Origin: Shewanella oncorhynchi
GTDB taxonomy: Bacteria; Pseudomonadota; Gammaproteobacteria; Enterobacterales; Shewanellaceae
Direction: 5' to 3'
Assembly (NCBI RefSeq): GCF_012584455.1
Contig: NZ_JABAEB010000002.1
Location: 124,001-188,000, forward strand
Length of the DNA: 64,000 nucleotides
Part shown: positions 53,144 to 62,503 of the stretch, in pieces
Numbering within the stretch: position 1 is the stretch's first letter
Layout: each line of letters begins with the position of its first letter
Made by a program: the position numbers and the translations under genes
Notes under the pieces: model-generated
Databases searched by the model: none
The model's input: only the letters and a program-made list of their open reading frames with translations
What the model was told of the DNA's origin: nothing

Positions 53144-53285
53144 CATCTGAAAGAGATTCTTTTTGAATTGTAGTGATGTGGTTTCAACCTACTGTTGTTG
53201 AAAGGAAATCATCATGAGTATGCTAAATGCTGCTACAAATCACTTTTTCAGCAAATCAAACTCAGCTTATTTTTGGAGACAATCC

Positions 53286-54491
53286 ATGCGATCCCCCCTG
53301 ACAGAGAAAGCGAATTTATTGCTGCTCGGACTCGCGTTCATCCTTATTGGTCTAAATCTACGGCCCATTCTCGCCTCCGTTGGGCCTTTACTGCCCAGCA
53401 TACAAAAGGATATCAGTTTAAGTTTTACCTTAGCGTCTATGCTGACATTGCTGCCCGTGCTCGCCATGGGACTGGGTTGTTTTGCAGGCTTTAGTATCGC
53501 CAAACGCTTAGGATTCAATACCGTAATGACAGGATCATTGCTACTGCTTATCGCCGCTACTGCAATGCGCTTCTGGGCGATAGATGCCAATTGGCTTATC
53601 TGCTCGGCATTACTGGCAGGGGTCGCAATCGCCCTCATTCAAACCATAATGCCCGCCATGATTAAGCTTAATTTCGGTGAACGGGTGCCCTTAATGATGG
53701 GGCTTTACGTCACTGCAATTATGGGCGGCGCCGCATTAGCGGCGAGCAGTGCGCCTTTTATCGGGATGAACTTAGGTTGGCGCGCGGGTCTAGGTCATTG
53801 GACTTGGCTAGGCATATTCGCACTCGTGCTGTGGCTCCTGATTAAACATAAAGCCACATTACCGAGCCAAGCAAAAGAGCAAACTTTGCAACTTAACTTT
53901 TGGCGTTTTCGTCGCAGTTGGCTATTGGCGATATTTTTTGCATTAGGCACAAGTTGTTATGTCTGCGTACTTGCATGGTTAGCCCCCTACGCGGTCGAGC
54001 TAGGTTATAGCCAAACTCAATCGGGATTAGTGTTAGGTTTCTTAACCAGCATGGAAGTGATCGCGGGCTTAGTATTTCCTTGGCTTGCCAGCAAGTCGAC
54101 GGACAGACGCACCATCATAGCCCTACTCTGCTTGCTACAACTCATTGGCTTTATGGGACTCGCACTCGCCCCTCAAGTATCGCTATTTTTATGGGCGGGA
54201 CTTGCAGGATTAGGTATTGGCGGGATTTTTCCACTCGGGCTGATTGTCACTATGGATCATCAACAAAATCCTATGTTAGCAGGTAAATTAACCGCCTTTG
54301 TACAAGGTGTGGGATATACCATAGCGGCCATCTCGCCTTGGATTGCCGGATTAATTCGCGATAACTTCAACAGCTTTAACAGTGCTTGGTTATTACTCGG
54401 AGGCTTAAGTGTGATCGCATGGATATTATCTTGGCAATTTAATCCGCAGGGCTATGCACGCCAATATCAAATCACCCGCTGCGTATCTTAA
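53286..54491 (+). CDS. CynX/NimT-family MFS transporter
   Basis: A 401-residue permease with about twelve membrane helices; the segment GLNLRPILASVGPLLPSI in helix 1 is typical of the CynX/NimT (YeaN) group. Substrates of this group include cyanate and nitroimidazole; here the substrate is unknown. Two starts are supported: ATG 53286, 7 nt after GGAG, and ATG 53214, 8 nt after AAAGGA, which would add 24 residues. The shorter form fits the usual N-terminus of the family. It is divergently transcribed from the MarR-type regulator. Confidence 0.87.
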   Translation: MRSPLTEKANLLLLGLAFILIGLNLRPILASVGPLLPSIQKDISLSFTLASMLTLLPVLAMGLGCFAGFSIAKRLGFNTVMTGSLLLLIAATAMRFWAIDANWLICSALLAGVAIALIQTIMPAMIKLNFGERVPLMMGLYVTAIMGGAALAASSAPFIGMNLGWRAGLGHWTWLGIFALVLWLLIKHKATLPSQAKEQTLQLNFWRFRRSWLLAIFFALGTSCYVCVLAWLAPYAVELGYSQTQSGLVLGFLTSMEVIAGLVFPWLASKSTDRRTIIALLCLLQLIGFMGLALAPQVSLFLWAGLAGLGIGGIFPLGLIVTMDHQQNPMLAGKLTAFVQGVGYTIAAISPWIAGLIRDNFNSFNSAWLLLGGLSVIAWILSWQFNPQGYARQYQITRCVS

Positions 54492-54510
54492 CTACCTAAC
54501 TCAACATAAA

Positions 54511-54547
54511 AAAACCGCCATGTCGGCTAACGATCATGGCGGTTTTT
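54511..54547. terminator. Bidirectional intrinsic terminator
   Basis: AAAACCGCCATG (54511-54522) pairs with CATGGCGGTTTT (54535-54546), with A-run before and T-run after. It serves the transporter and the convergent yjdM gene. Confidence 0.9.
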
Positions 54548-54589
54548 ATTGTGTTGAGCTAAATAAATCGCGCTCACACTAAGCGAAAC

Positions 54590-55153
54590 TTAAGACTTTT
54601 TAACGAAGCACGTCAGAATCACAATACGAGTACCGTTAACACGGCCTTCGATATGCTCTGGGTTGTTGGTCAAAGCAATGTTACGCACAGCTGTGCCACG
54701 CTTAGCCACAAAGCTAGTGCCTTTCACGTTTAAGTCTTTGATGATGACCACAGTATCGCCAGCATTGAGCACTGCACCATTACTGTCTAACGTTGGCGTA
54801 GCATCGTCACCTGCTGCGGCAACTTCGGCATCACCCCACGCTTTTAAATCGTCTTCAAGATAAAGCATATCCAGCAAATCTTGCGCCCAGCTTTCGCCAT
54901 TTAAGCGCTTAAGCATACGATATGACATCACTTGAACTGCCGGTACAGGACTCCACATGCTGTCATTCAGACAACGCCAGTGGTTCATGTCCATGGTATC
55001 CGGTGCCGCAATTTGGCCACTGCAGGTTTCACAAATCATGATCTCATTGTCACGGCCATCGGAGGCTGGCAGATCATAAATAGAGAGTTCAAGCTCGCTG
55101 CCACACAGTTCACACTTGCCGCCACAGCGACTTAGCAATTCATTTTCAGTCAT
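54590..55153 (-). CDS. yjdM: YjdM/PhnA-type zinc-ribbon protein
   Basis: A 187-residue protein of the PhnA (YjdM) family: an N-terminal zinc ribbon with CGGKCELCG and ICETCSG, a NHWRCLNDSMWS segment, and a C-terminal SH3-like PhnA domain beginning LDSNGAVLNAGDTVVIIKDLNVKG. Despite the name it is not established as a phosphonate enzyme; its role is unclear. No phosphonate operon is seen nearby. It converges with the transporter at a shared terminator. Confidence 0.92.
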   Translation of the reverse strand: MTENELLSRCGGKCELCGSELELSIYDLPASDGRDNEIMICETCSGQIAAPDTMDMNHWRCLNDSMWSPVPAVQVMSYRMLKRLNGESWAQDLLDMLYLEDDLKAWGDAEVAAAGDDATPTLDSNGAVLNAGDTVVIIKDLNVKGTSFVAKRGTAVRNIALTNNPEHIEGRVNGTRIVILTCFVKKS

Positions 55154-55287
55154 TTTTCTGTTCTATATGCCTAGTAAAACGCGGATTATGCCATAAACTG
55201 GCATTTTTCGGCAGGGGGCTGAGGCAATATAACCCTATTTTTTATGAGCTATATATGCCTAGTCCACACAGCCTTAGTGATTAGTCT

Positions 55288-57507
55288 TTAAAATTCATAG
55301 GCTAAACTCAAACGAACATCACGCCCAGCTGCGGGGATCCCATCGGAGAGAAACGGCACCACTTGCAGATCCGTAAGATTTTTTACCATCAAACGCACAC
55401 TTAATCCCTTTAAGATGGCTTGAGGTTCATAGGCGAGATACACATTCTGTAGGAAATAATTCTCGCTTGGAGACTCGGCATTAAAGATATCACCGTGGGG
55501 AACATTGGTTTGCGCATCATACCAAGCGCCCTGCCAAGCGATAGAAATGTCATCTGTGATATACATGCCTAAACGCAGACGAATATCGAGCGGGGCTATG
55601 TTAGCTAAATATTCATCGTCATCTTGGCTGTCTCTGAGTGACCCATTGTGCTGTCCTTGCAGCCATGAAACCGCAAGATCACTGAACACATCTTGATAGC
55701 GATATTGGGCTTCAAAATCGGCACCGTAAATATGGTAACCATCAAGATTTGTGTAACCACTTTGAATTAGCTGGGTTTTATCAGACTTAGCTCCGCGGCG
55801 CTGGGCAATATCATCACGACCTAAATTGGCAAACAGGGTGATTTGCGTCGACAAGGCATCCTCATTGGCAAGTACATGCTGATGCTGCGTCATTAGGCCT
55901 AATTTGAAGGCATGTAAGCGTTCGACATCAATGTCGCGGCTCGTGCCGGTAATGCTGGCTTTAGCGTATTGCACGGCATAAATCTCATCCACCACAGGGG
56001 CTTGCAAGCTATAAGCGTAATCAAAGTTTAACCGAGCGTGATTTGTCAGTTGATAATCTATGCCTAATCTTGGTGAGAATCCCGAATGATGGGTTGAGCT
56101 ATAATCATGGCCCGCAGCAATATCATTGTAATCTGGTGCTATATTTGGTCGACCTATGCTGTAGATAAAGTCATATCGCAGTGAGGGAGTCACAGTTAAG
56201 TCATTAGTAAGATGAATTGCATCGCGAATATAGGCAGCATAGGTATCTTGACGGCCTTCAGGTTGATAATAAGGTGTGTACCAGCCAAAGTTTTTCTCGG
56301 GATTTGTTTCATAACTTTTGTTAAACACTAACGAAGTGCGGTCAAGACTACGGTACTGTAATCCTGTGGTGATCTCATGGTCGCCAATCAAGCTCAAGTT
56401 GTTGATATCAATGTAGTCACGTTTATAATCTAGCCAAGATTCGTGGCCGAAGTTGCCTACGGAAACCGTCATTTTCTCCCACGCGATATCGGGTCTTACC
56501 CAGTGGCGTGCATTCGCCGAATGGGAAATCACCACTTGAGTATCGATCAGGGGATTACTCGGCGAATAGCGATAATTAGCCGACCAAGTGTTATCTTCAT
56601 AGGTGTTGTAGGCGGTTGTGGCATACAGAGCCTGCTCGTAGGAACCGTACTTTTTGATGTTGTAGTCTGAGATGGCAGGCATAGGGCCACGGCGATTAGC
56701 CCAAGGTTTGCGGCCCTCATCAAGATAATGGGTCACGCTCAAGGCTAATTGGTGATCGCCCTGCGCGTAATCCATCTTACCTAGGTAGTTATTTTGCTCA
56801 TAACCTGAATATTCAAACTCTTCACCATTGGCTAAAGTCACATCCCCCGCATCGCGACGCGTAAGATGCAGCAAGCCAGATAGATGTGAATTCACGCGGC
56901 CATAAACTGTCCCCGTATAACCCATAGCGTCATTATTGCTGGCGTAGCTGGTTTTGACTCGCGCGCCAAGGGATTGATCATATTTAAGAAAATCATCAGC
57001 CGATTTAGTGACCACATACATGGCACCACCAAAACCGCCATTGCCCGAGCGCACATCATGGGCGCCTTTGATCACTTCCACTCGTTTGATGAGGTCAGGA
57101 TCGAGGAAAAATGAGCCGTAGCGATACTGCTCAAATCCCACCGGAGCATTATCCACATAAACGTTAAAATCTTCAGTCTCGCCAAAGCCCCAGATATTAA
57201 TCCGCTCACCGCCGCTGCGGGTACCACCATCGACATGCGCCCCCGCCATATCATCGATCACTTCGGCGAAAGTTGTCGCCTGCATCTCCTCGATTTGATC
57301 CATGGAAATAATCGCTTCACCGGGTTTAGCGACGGTAAATACCCTGCGATATTGCTGCCCATGAACCTGCAGGATCTCAATCGGCTCAACCTTAGGCTCG
57401 CCCAATACCTCAGCGGCGTACAACGGCATTGAGGGCAATATACATAATCCCATGAGCGACAGATTTCTATTCGCTTTCCACTTATCACACTTAGGCAGGC
57501 AACCCAT
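55288..57507 (-). CDS. TonB-dependent receptor, probably haem or iron-complex type
   Basis: A 739-residue outer-membrane receptor: signal peptide, TonB-box-like EPIEILQVHG, plug (IISMDQIEEMQATTFAEVIDDMAGAHVDGGTRSGGERINIWGFG, and VEVIKGAHDVRSGNGGFGGAMYVVTKS), then barrel with terminal Phe (LSLAYEF). The barrel has a LQAPVVDEIY segment at the place of the FRAP motif of haem receptors; the partner NPDL motif is not clear. A Fur-box candidate lies upstream at 57572-57590. Haem or a siderophore is the likely substrate. AGGA lies 8 nt before the ATG at 57507. No TonB/ExbBD or periplasmic haem-binding genes are adjacent. Confidence 0.87.
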   Translation of the reverse strand: MGCLPKCDKWKANRNLSLMGLCILPSMPLYAAEVLGEPKVEPIEILQVHGQQYRRVFTVAKPGEAIISMDQIEEMQATTFAEVIDDMAGAHVDGGTRSGGERINIWGFGETEDFNVYVDNAPVGFEQYRYGSFFLDPDLIKRVEVIKGAHDVRSGNGGFGGAMYVVTKSADDFLKYDQSLGARVKTSYASNNDAMGYTGTVYGRVNSHLSGLLHLTRRDAGDVTLANGEEFEYSGYEQNNYLGKMDYAQGDHQLALSVTHYLDEGRKPWANRRGPMPAISDYNIKKYGSYEQALYATTAYNTYEDNTWSANYRYSPSNPLIDTQVVISHSANARHWVRPDIAWEKMTVSVGNFGHESWLDYKRDYIDINNLSLIGDHEITTGLQYRSLDRTSLVFNKSYETNPEKNFGWYTPYYQPEGRQDTYAAYIRDAIHLTNDLTVTPSLRYDFIYSIGRPNIAPDYNDIAAGHDYSSTHHSGFSPRLGIDYQLTNHARLNFDYAYSLQAPVVDEIYAVQYAKASITGTSRDIDVERLHAFKLGLMTQHQHVLANEDALSTQITLFANLGRDDIAQRRGAKSDKTQLIQSGYTNLDGYHIYGADFEAQYRYQDVFSDLAVSWLQGQHNGSLRDSQDDDEYLANIAPLDIRLRLGMYITDDISIAWQGAWYDAQTNVPHGDIFNAESPSENYFLQNVYLAYEPQAILKGLSVRLMVKNLTDLQVVPFLSDGIPAAGRDVRLSLAYEF

Positions 57508-57571
57508 TCAACGTCATCCTATTAACAAACCAATCTAAAAATAGGGCGGCATTATAGGCACTAACGAACAA

Positions 57572-57590
57572 GATAAGAATAGTTCTCACT
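57572..57590 (-). promoter_or_regulatory. Fur box candidate upstream of the TonB receptor
   Basis: Read on the reverse strand, AGTGAGAACTATTCTTATC fits the gammaproteobacterial Fur-box form (GAGAAYNATTCTCATT type) with few mismatches, 65-83 nt before the receptor start. It suggests repression by iron. Confidence 0.55.
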
Positions 57591-57704
57591 TAGCTTTACG
57601 TGTAAATAACCGACTTATTGAAAACAAGGTAGAAGCGGCACAATGCAAAAATTTAAGTGAAGATCTTGCCGAAGGATGGCAGTATTGGCACCCAACTTGG
57701 CAGT

Positions 57705-57746
57705 CTTAACTATCGTGTTTTAACTATAGTGTCTTAACTATCGTGA
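57705..57746. repeat. 14-bp tandem repeat, three copies
   Basis: Units starting CTTAACTATCGTGT, TTTAACTATAGTGT and CTTAACTATCGTGA run from 57705 to 57746. They lie in the otherwise featureless part of the 57508-57857 gap, upstream of the DUF2461 gene. Confidence 0.75.
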
Positions 57747-57857
57747 GTAAGAACGAGCGGGCGATACGGGAGGGTATGTCAGCAACTCACCTTGCTCCTC
57801 AATCGGCATTAATACTGCTTATGCTCGGTTTATCTGCATTAATAAGGTTCCCTGATA

Positions 57858-58571
57858 ATGGCCACTCTAACAACTAAAATCCCTATTGCGACTGGTGCAA
57901 CGTTCAGCGCTGCGAGCCTGCAATTTTTAAATCAACTGGCACAAAACAACTCCCGCGACTGGTTTAAAGCCCATCAGGCGGAATACGAAGAAACAGTGCG
58001 AACGCCTGCGCTGCAGTTTATCGAACAAATGCAGCCCAGTATTCTCGCCCTCTCGCCTAGGCTCACTGCCGTACCAAAAAAAGTCGGCGGCAGCTTGATG
58101 CGTCCCCAGCGAGACAGCCGTTTTAGCAAAGATAAAACGCCCTATAAAACCAATGTTGGCATTCAATTTCGCCATTTTCAGGGCAAAGACGTACATGCGC
58201 CGGGACTATATTTACACATTGCCGAAGATGGCTGTTTTATTGCCGCAGGGATTTGGCACCCAGAATCGAAAGCCTTAAATGCCATTCGCACTTGCATCGA
58301 TGAGAATCCCAACGGCTATAAAAAGGCGCTACAAACCTTACAAAGTCATGGATTTAATATGGATGGCGATAGCTTAACTCGACCACCAAAGGGATTTGAT
58401 AAAAACCACCCTATGCTGATAGAGCTAAAACGAAAAGATTTTATCGCAGTTAAAAATATCGCCTTTGAGGAACTCTGCCGCCCAGATGCAGCCAGTTTTT
58501 GTGCCGAGCAGTTTGCACACTGCACTCAACTGATGGCCTATCTGTGTTTTGCGCTGGACTTGGACTTTTAG
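57858..58571 (+). CDS. DUF2461 family protein
   Basis: A 237-residue protein of the DUF2461/TIGR02453 family: FLNQLAQNNSRDWFKAHQAEYEE, the central RPQRDSRFSKDKTPYKTNVGIQFRH and HLYIAEDGCFIAAGIWHPE-type region (here LHIAEDG). The function is unknown. AAGG about 11 nt upstream of the ATG is the only ribosome site. It is convergent with the TetR gene. Its 3' end runs into a short AT-rich repeat at 58563-58620. Confidence 0.9.
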   Translation: MATLTTKIPIATGATFSAASLQFLNQLAQNNSRDWFKAHQAEYEETVRTPALQFIEQMQPSILALSPRLTAVPKKVGGSLMRPQRDSRFSKDKTPYKTNVGIQFRHFQGKDVHAPGLYLHIAEDGCFIAAGIWHPESKALNAIRTCIDENPNGYKKALQTLQSHGFNMDGDSLTRPPKGFDKNHPMLIELKRKDFIAVKNIAFEELCRPDAASFCAEQFAHCTQLMAYLCFALDLDF

Positions 58572-58620
58572 AAATAGACTTTTAAAAATAAACTTTTAAA
58601 AAATAGATTTCTAAAAAACA
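58563..58620. repeat. 14-15-bp AT-rich tandem repeat at the end of the DUF2461 gene
   Basis: Four imperfect units (GACTTTTAGAAATA, GACTTTTAAAAATA, AACTTTTAAAAAATA, GATTTCTAAAAAACA) run from the last codons of the gene into the gap. Confidence 0.75.
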
Positions 58621-58643
58621 TGGCCTAGGCAAAAACCTAGGCC
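58612..58643 (-). terminator. Intrinsic terminator of the TetR gene
   Basis: TGGCCTAGG (58621-58629) and CCTAGGCCA (58635-58643) form a 9-bp stem; on the reverse strand it is followed by TGTTTTTT. Confidence 0.8.
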
Positions 58644-58665
58644 AATCAAACTATGTCATTTGCAG

Positions 58666-59262
58666 TTATGCCGTCTGATTAGCACTCAAACTACGTAAAT
58701 AGTCTTGCAATACAACAAACGCATTGTCTAACAACTCATATTCGCCCGCCTTGCCTAACACTCTAATCCCTTGTAATTGCAGCACTAAAAAAGCAGCAAC
58801 TTGATGTGGTTGCACATGGGCTAATAGCTCTCCACGCGCTTGGCAAACTTGTAACACTTGGGTGAATGAGGTCTGTAATCGACAAAATAATCGCTGACAT
58901 TCCTGCAGCACACTTTCATCGTTAAGGCTCTTTTCGAGCACGGCATTTTGCATAAAACAGCCGTACTTTTGCTCCCGCTGCAAAGCAACAAAGCGCGCTA
59001 AATAAGCTTCTATTTCAGCCAAGCCCGCTTTTTCATGCAGCAAAGTATCTGAAGCGCCAAAAGAGTAATGATCAAGGTAAAAACGGAGGCACTCGCGGTA
59101 AAGATTCTGCTTGTCGCCGAAACTGTTATAGAGACTAAATCGATTAATGCCTAAATGGCCGACGAGATCGGAAATCGAGGTTTTGGCAAAGCCCTTTTGC
59201 CAAAAAAGCTCCATCGCCAATATGAGTTTTTCTTGCCGATCAAAATTACAACTCCGTGCCAT
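58666..59262 (-). CDS. TetR-family regulator
   Basis: A 198-residue repressor with the N-terminal HTH (ILAMELFWQKGFAKTSISDLVGHLGINRFSLYNSFGDKQNLY) and an all-helical C-terminal ligand domain. The HTH pattern is like NemR/AcuR-type regulators that respond to electrophiles, which suits the two glutathione transferase genes transcribed divergently. An operator-like palindrome sits in the shared gap. The specificity is inference. Confidence 0.92.
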   Translation of the reverse strand: MARSCNFDRQEKLILAMELFWQKGFAKTSISDLVGHLGINRFSLYNSFGDKQNLYRECLRFYLDHYSFGASDTLLHEKAGLAEIEAYLARFVALQREQKYGCFMQNAVLEKSLNDESVLQECQRLFCRLQTSFTQVLQVCQARGELLAHVQPHQVAAFLVLQLQGIRVLGKAGEYELLDNAFVVLQDYLRSLSANQTA

Positions 59263-59385
59263 AGCCTGCGACCTAATCTCTTGAATACGCGTTCACGATC
59301 AGCTTCACCATTCCTCTTTACTACAGAAAGTTGAGGGGTAAATCATTCTTGACTGTTCGTTTAGATATAGCGTAAATTCTAACCT

Positions 59386-59401
59386 AACCGATCGTTCCGT
59401 T
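59386..59401. promoter_or_regulatory. TetR operator candidate
   Basis: AACCGATCGTTCCGTT is an imperfect palindrome (12 of 16 positions) around CGATCG, 58 nt before the first glutathione transferase start. It probably controls the divergent pair. Confidence 0.6.
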
Positions 59402-59458
59402 AAAGCCTTATATGCCCGAATCGAGCATAAAGCACTGATAAAAACTACAGGACTTTAG

Positions 59459-60085
59459 ATGAAACTCTACGAATTAGCTCCGACTCCCAGCGCACGCCGC
59501 GTCAGTATTTTTCTTGCGGAAAAAGGCATAGAAGTACCAAGAGTGAACGTCGATATCCGTGGAGGGGAAAATTTAAGCGCCGAGTTTAAAGCCAAAAGTG
59601 TAAATGGCCGCATTCCACTGCTCGAACTCGATGATGGCAGCTACCTGTGTGAATCCGTTGCCATTTGCCGCTATTTAGAAGAAATCCACCCAAGTGTTCA
59701 CTCGCTGTTTGGCAATACTCCACTTGAGCGCGCTAAAGTAGAAATGTGGCAACGTATCATAGAGTTACAAGGATTAATGGTTGGGTTTCAAGCCTTTCGT
59801 AATTTAAGCGGTGTCTATAAAGACAGGGAAAATTGTGTCGAGTCTTGGGGCGCAGAATCACGCCAAAGGGTCATTGACTTCCTACCAACCTTAGACCAAC
59901 AATTGAACACATCAGCCTTTGTGGCAGGCGATGCATTCAGCATTGCCGATATTTCGGCTTACGTTTTTATCAGCTTTATTAAGAATTTAGATATTGAAGT
60001 CACTGACAGCTTGCCGCATCTCAAGGCTTGGTTCATCACTATGGCGCAGCGTCCTGCCATAGTATCGCTAACCCCTACAAAATAG
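59459..60085 (+). CDS. Glutathione S-transferase
   Basis: A 208-residue GST: N-terminal thioredoxin fold (MKLYELAPTPSARRVSIFLAEKGIEV; GRIPLLELDDGSYLCESVAICRYLE, with the cis-Pro and the Glu-Ser that bind glutathione) and a helical C-terminal domain with FVAGDAFSIADISAYVF. AGGA lies 7 nt before the ATG. Probably detoxifies electrophiles under control of the divergent TetR. The second GST follows 66 nt downstream. Confidence 0.92.
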   Translation: MKLYELAPTPSARRVSIFLAEKGIEVPRVNVDIRGGENLSAEFKAKSVNGRIPLLELDDGSYLCESVAICRYLEEIHPSVHSLFGNTPLERAKVEMWQRIIELQGLMVGFQAFRNLSGVYKDRENCVESWGAESRQRVIDFLPTLDQQLNTSAFVAGDAFSIADISAYVFISFIKNLDIEVTDSLPHLKAWFITMAQRPAIVSLTPTK

Positions 60086-60151
60086 CGGCACGAATGCCTT
60101 AATAGGCCCTAAAGTGAGTAGCTATAAGCGTTATAACCTAAAGGAATCATC

Positions 60152-60820
60152 ATGATAGATTTATACACAGCCGCGACCCCTAACGGTTTTAAAATTTCCA
60201 TCGCACTGGAAGAAATGGGACTTGAATATCGCGTCCATAAATTAGATTTCAGCACCAGTGAGCAAAAACAGCCCGAGTTTATCGCCATCAATCCCAATGG
60301 TCGCATTCCCGCCATTATCGACCGCGATAACGAAGATTTTGTGGTATTCGAATCGGGTGCTATTCTGCTGTATCTCGCCGAAAAAACAGGTAAATTCCTG
60401 CCAGCCGATCCGAAAAAGCGCTCACAGGTGATCCAGTGGTTAATGTTCCAAATGAGCGGCGTCGGCCCCATGATGGGACAAGCCAACGTATTCTTTAGGT
60501 ACTTCCCTGAAAAAATCCCTGCAGCAATAGAACGTTATCAAAAAGAAGGTCGACGTTTATTCGAGGTTATGAATGCTCAACTAGCTACAAATCAATACCT
60601 TGCTGGTGACGAATACACGATTGCCGACATCGCAACTTGGCCTTGGGTGCGGATCCACGAGTGGAGCGGCATCAATATGGAAGGTCTGACACATTTGCAA
60701 CGTTGGTTAGATGAATTAGCACTCAGACCCGCGTGCCAAAAAGGCATAGTTACGCCACCACCGGTGGAAATGAGTGATGAAGAACGGGCTAAGCAAATCC
60801 AAAAGATGGTGACGAAATAA
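60152..60820 (+). CDS. yfcG: YfcG-type glutathione transferase/disulfide reductase
   Basis: A 222-residue GST whose pattern closely follows E. coli Yfc[54 protein letters not shown], then [20 protein letters not shown] and [12 protein letters not shown]. YfcG-type proteins have disulfide-bond reductase activity with glutathione. It is in the same direction as the first GST and probably co-transcribed. A terminator follows at about 60905-60944. Confidence 0.9.
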   Translation: MIDLYTAATPNGFKISIALEEMGLEYRVHKLDFSTSEQKQPEFIAINPNGRIPAIIDRDNEDFVVFESGAILLYLAEKTGKFLPADPKKRSQVIQWLMFQMSGVGPMMGQANVFFRYFPEKIPAAIERYQKEGRRLFEVMNAQLATNQYLAGDEYTIADIATWPWVRIHEWSGINMEGLTHLQRWLDELALRPACQKGIVTPPPVEMSDEERAKQIQKMVTK

Positions 60821-60904
60821 TCACCTTCCAAGCGGTAATTGAGCGATAGCCTGCAAATAACCCTTTGGTACTGAATGCACCATGAGTCTCAGTGACCCAA
60901 CCAC

Positions 60905-60944
60905 AAAAAGCCCTGCAAGTTGATACTACTTTGGGGCTTTTTTT
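60905..60944 (+). terminator. Intrinsic terminator after the GST pair
   Basis: AAAAAGCCC (60905-60913) pairs with GGGCTTTTT (60934-60942), with a 20-nt loop and continuing T-run. Confidence 0.75.
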
Positions 60945-61055
60945 CTGCCTGTTATCGGGCAAAACTGCTACACTCTGCGCCACTTATTTTTCCCCTCTGT
61001 TCGCTACACCTCTTACATAAGGCGCAGTCACAGAAGCATGATCTAGGCTAAATTT

Positions 61056-62447
61056 ATGGGTAATCCAAGCAGCTTCTCTTCCGGTAAAGCATCCAACTCA
61101 AACACATCGTCAGCGTTAGATGCAGAGGCGAGCACTCCAGCGCAAAAACGTGCACTCAGTTACGCCAGTACAATTAAGCAATTATTCGATGAAATTCAAA
61201 GCAGTAAAATGCCCGCCGACCGTATTCTGGCCAACTACTTTAGAGAACATAAAAAACACGGCTCGAAGGACCGTAAAGTCATTCGTGAATCCTTATTTAG
61301 TCTATTTCGCTGGTGGGGGTGGTTTCAGCGAGTAGGCGATCAACAAGAATCAGCGACTTATTTTGCCAGCCTAAGCGCCAGTGCCCTATTGGAAGCTCAC
61401 GCATGGCAAGATATTGCTAGCGCTTGGCATGAGTTATCACATTCGCCCATCGATTATCAGCAAGCTCAAGCGCTTACCGTTGAAAGTCTCGACGACAAAT
61501 TGGCACTGATACAGTATTTATTTCCCGCGACTGAGTTTAAACCACAGGACTTATTACCCGAGTGGTTCTGGCAAGTGTGCCCTGTAGATACGGCGCAGCA
61601 AACCCAATTAATTGCTGCTATGTCTAGTCGCCCGCCGATTTGGGGCCGCGCGCAAGGGATCACGAGTCAAGATGCGGCGGCGCAGCTGCAAGCGATAGGT
61701 ATCGATGCTAGTTATGGTCATTACTTTAACGATGCCATTAACCTTGGCAGCAAGAGTATGAATCTTAATGAAATAGCCCTGTATAAAGACGGCAACATTG
61801 AGATCCAAGATTTGGCTTCACAGGTTATAGGGCAAATTTGCGCGCCAGAACCCGATGCCCATTGGTGGGATGCCTGCAGTGGTGCAGGCGGCAAAACCCT
61901 GCAGCTGCGGTCTTTGATGTTGACCAAGGCTGCTGATAATAAAACACCCTCTACGGGCAGCATTATATCGTCAGATATTCGCTCCAATGCCCTAGAAGAA
62001 CTGACTAAACGTGCCCAAAGAGCCCACTTTAACGGTATTAGCGTTGCCCGTTGGAAGAGCGATGCCCTCCCCGTGCCAGCGGATCATTTCGACGGTGTGT
62101 TAGTCGATGCCCCGTGCAGTTGTACTGGCACTTGGCGACGTAATCCTGATATGCGTTGGTTGGATGGTGTTGAAGCCGTGGCCGATAAAGCCGCGTTACA
62201 GCTCGATATTTTAAGCCGCAGTAGCCGCGCAGTTAAAGCGGGCGGCATCCTCGTTTACGCCACATGTTCCTTGTCGCCGCTCGAGAACCAAGACGTGGTG
62301 ACGGCGTTTTTACAGCAACATCCAGAGTTCACGCTCACGCCGATACGCCATCCTTTTACGGGTGAACAAACAGAAATGTTGACCGTTTGGCCCTTTGAAG
62401 CGAATAGTGATGGTATGTTTGTCGCGCGTATGCTGCGCAGCAAGTAA
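61056..62447 (+). CDS. RsmB/NOP2-family RNA cytosine-C5 methyltransferase
   Basis: A 463-residue SAM-dependent enzyme. After a Ser-rich tail and an N-terminal helical NusB-like region, the methyltransferase core shows the SAM motif DACSGAGGKT (272-281), DAPCSCTGTWRRNPD (D351, C354) and ATCSLSPLENQDVV (C404). The two cysteines are those used by m5C methyltransferases: one forms the covalent bond, the other helps release. The target RNA (16S rRNA or other) cannot be told. ATG 61056 has only a weak ribosome site. Confidence 0.92.
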   Translation: MGNPSSFSSGKASNSNTSSALDAEASTPAQKRALSYASTIKQLFDEIQSSKMPADRILANYFREHKKHGSKDRKVIRESLFSLFRWWGWFQRVGDQQESATYFASLSASALLEAHAWQDIASAWHELSHSPIDYQQAQALTVESLDDKLALIQYLFPATEFKPQDLLPEWFWQVCPVDTAQQTQLIAAMSSRPPIWGRAQGITSQDAAAQLQAIGIDASYGHYFNDAINLGSKSMNLNEIALYKDGNIEIQDLASQVIGQICAPEPDAHWWDACSGAGGKTLQLRSLMLTKAADNKTPSTGSIISSDIRSNALEELTKRAQRAHFNGISVARWKSDALPVPADHFDGVLVDAPCSCTGTWRRNPDMRWLDGVEAVADKAALQLDILSRSSRAVKAGGILVYATCSLSPLENQDVVTAFLQQHPEFTLTPIRHPFTGEQTEMLTVWPFEANSDGMFVARMLRSK

Positions 62448-62474
62448 CACTAACTCATTATTTTGTATCAAAAC

Positions 62475-62503
62475 TTGGCGCCTTTCATTCTGGGCGCCAG
62501 TTT
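62475..62503 (+). terminator. Weak terminator after the methyltransferase gene
   Basis: TGGCGCC (62476-62482) pairs with GGCGCCA (62493-62499), followed by GTTTCAAT. Confidence 0.55.
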
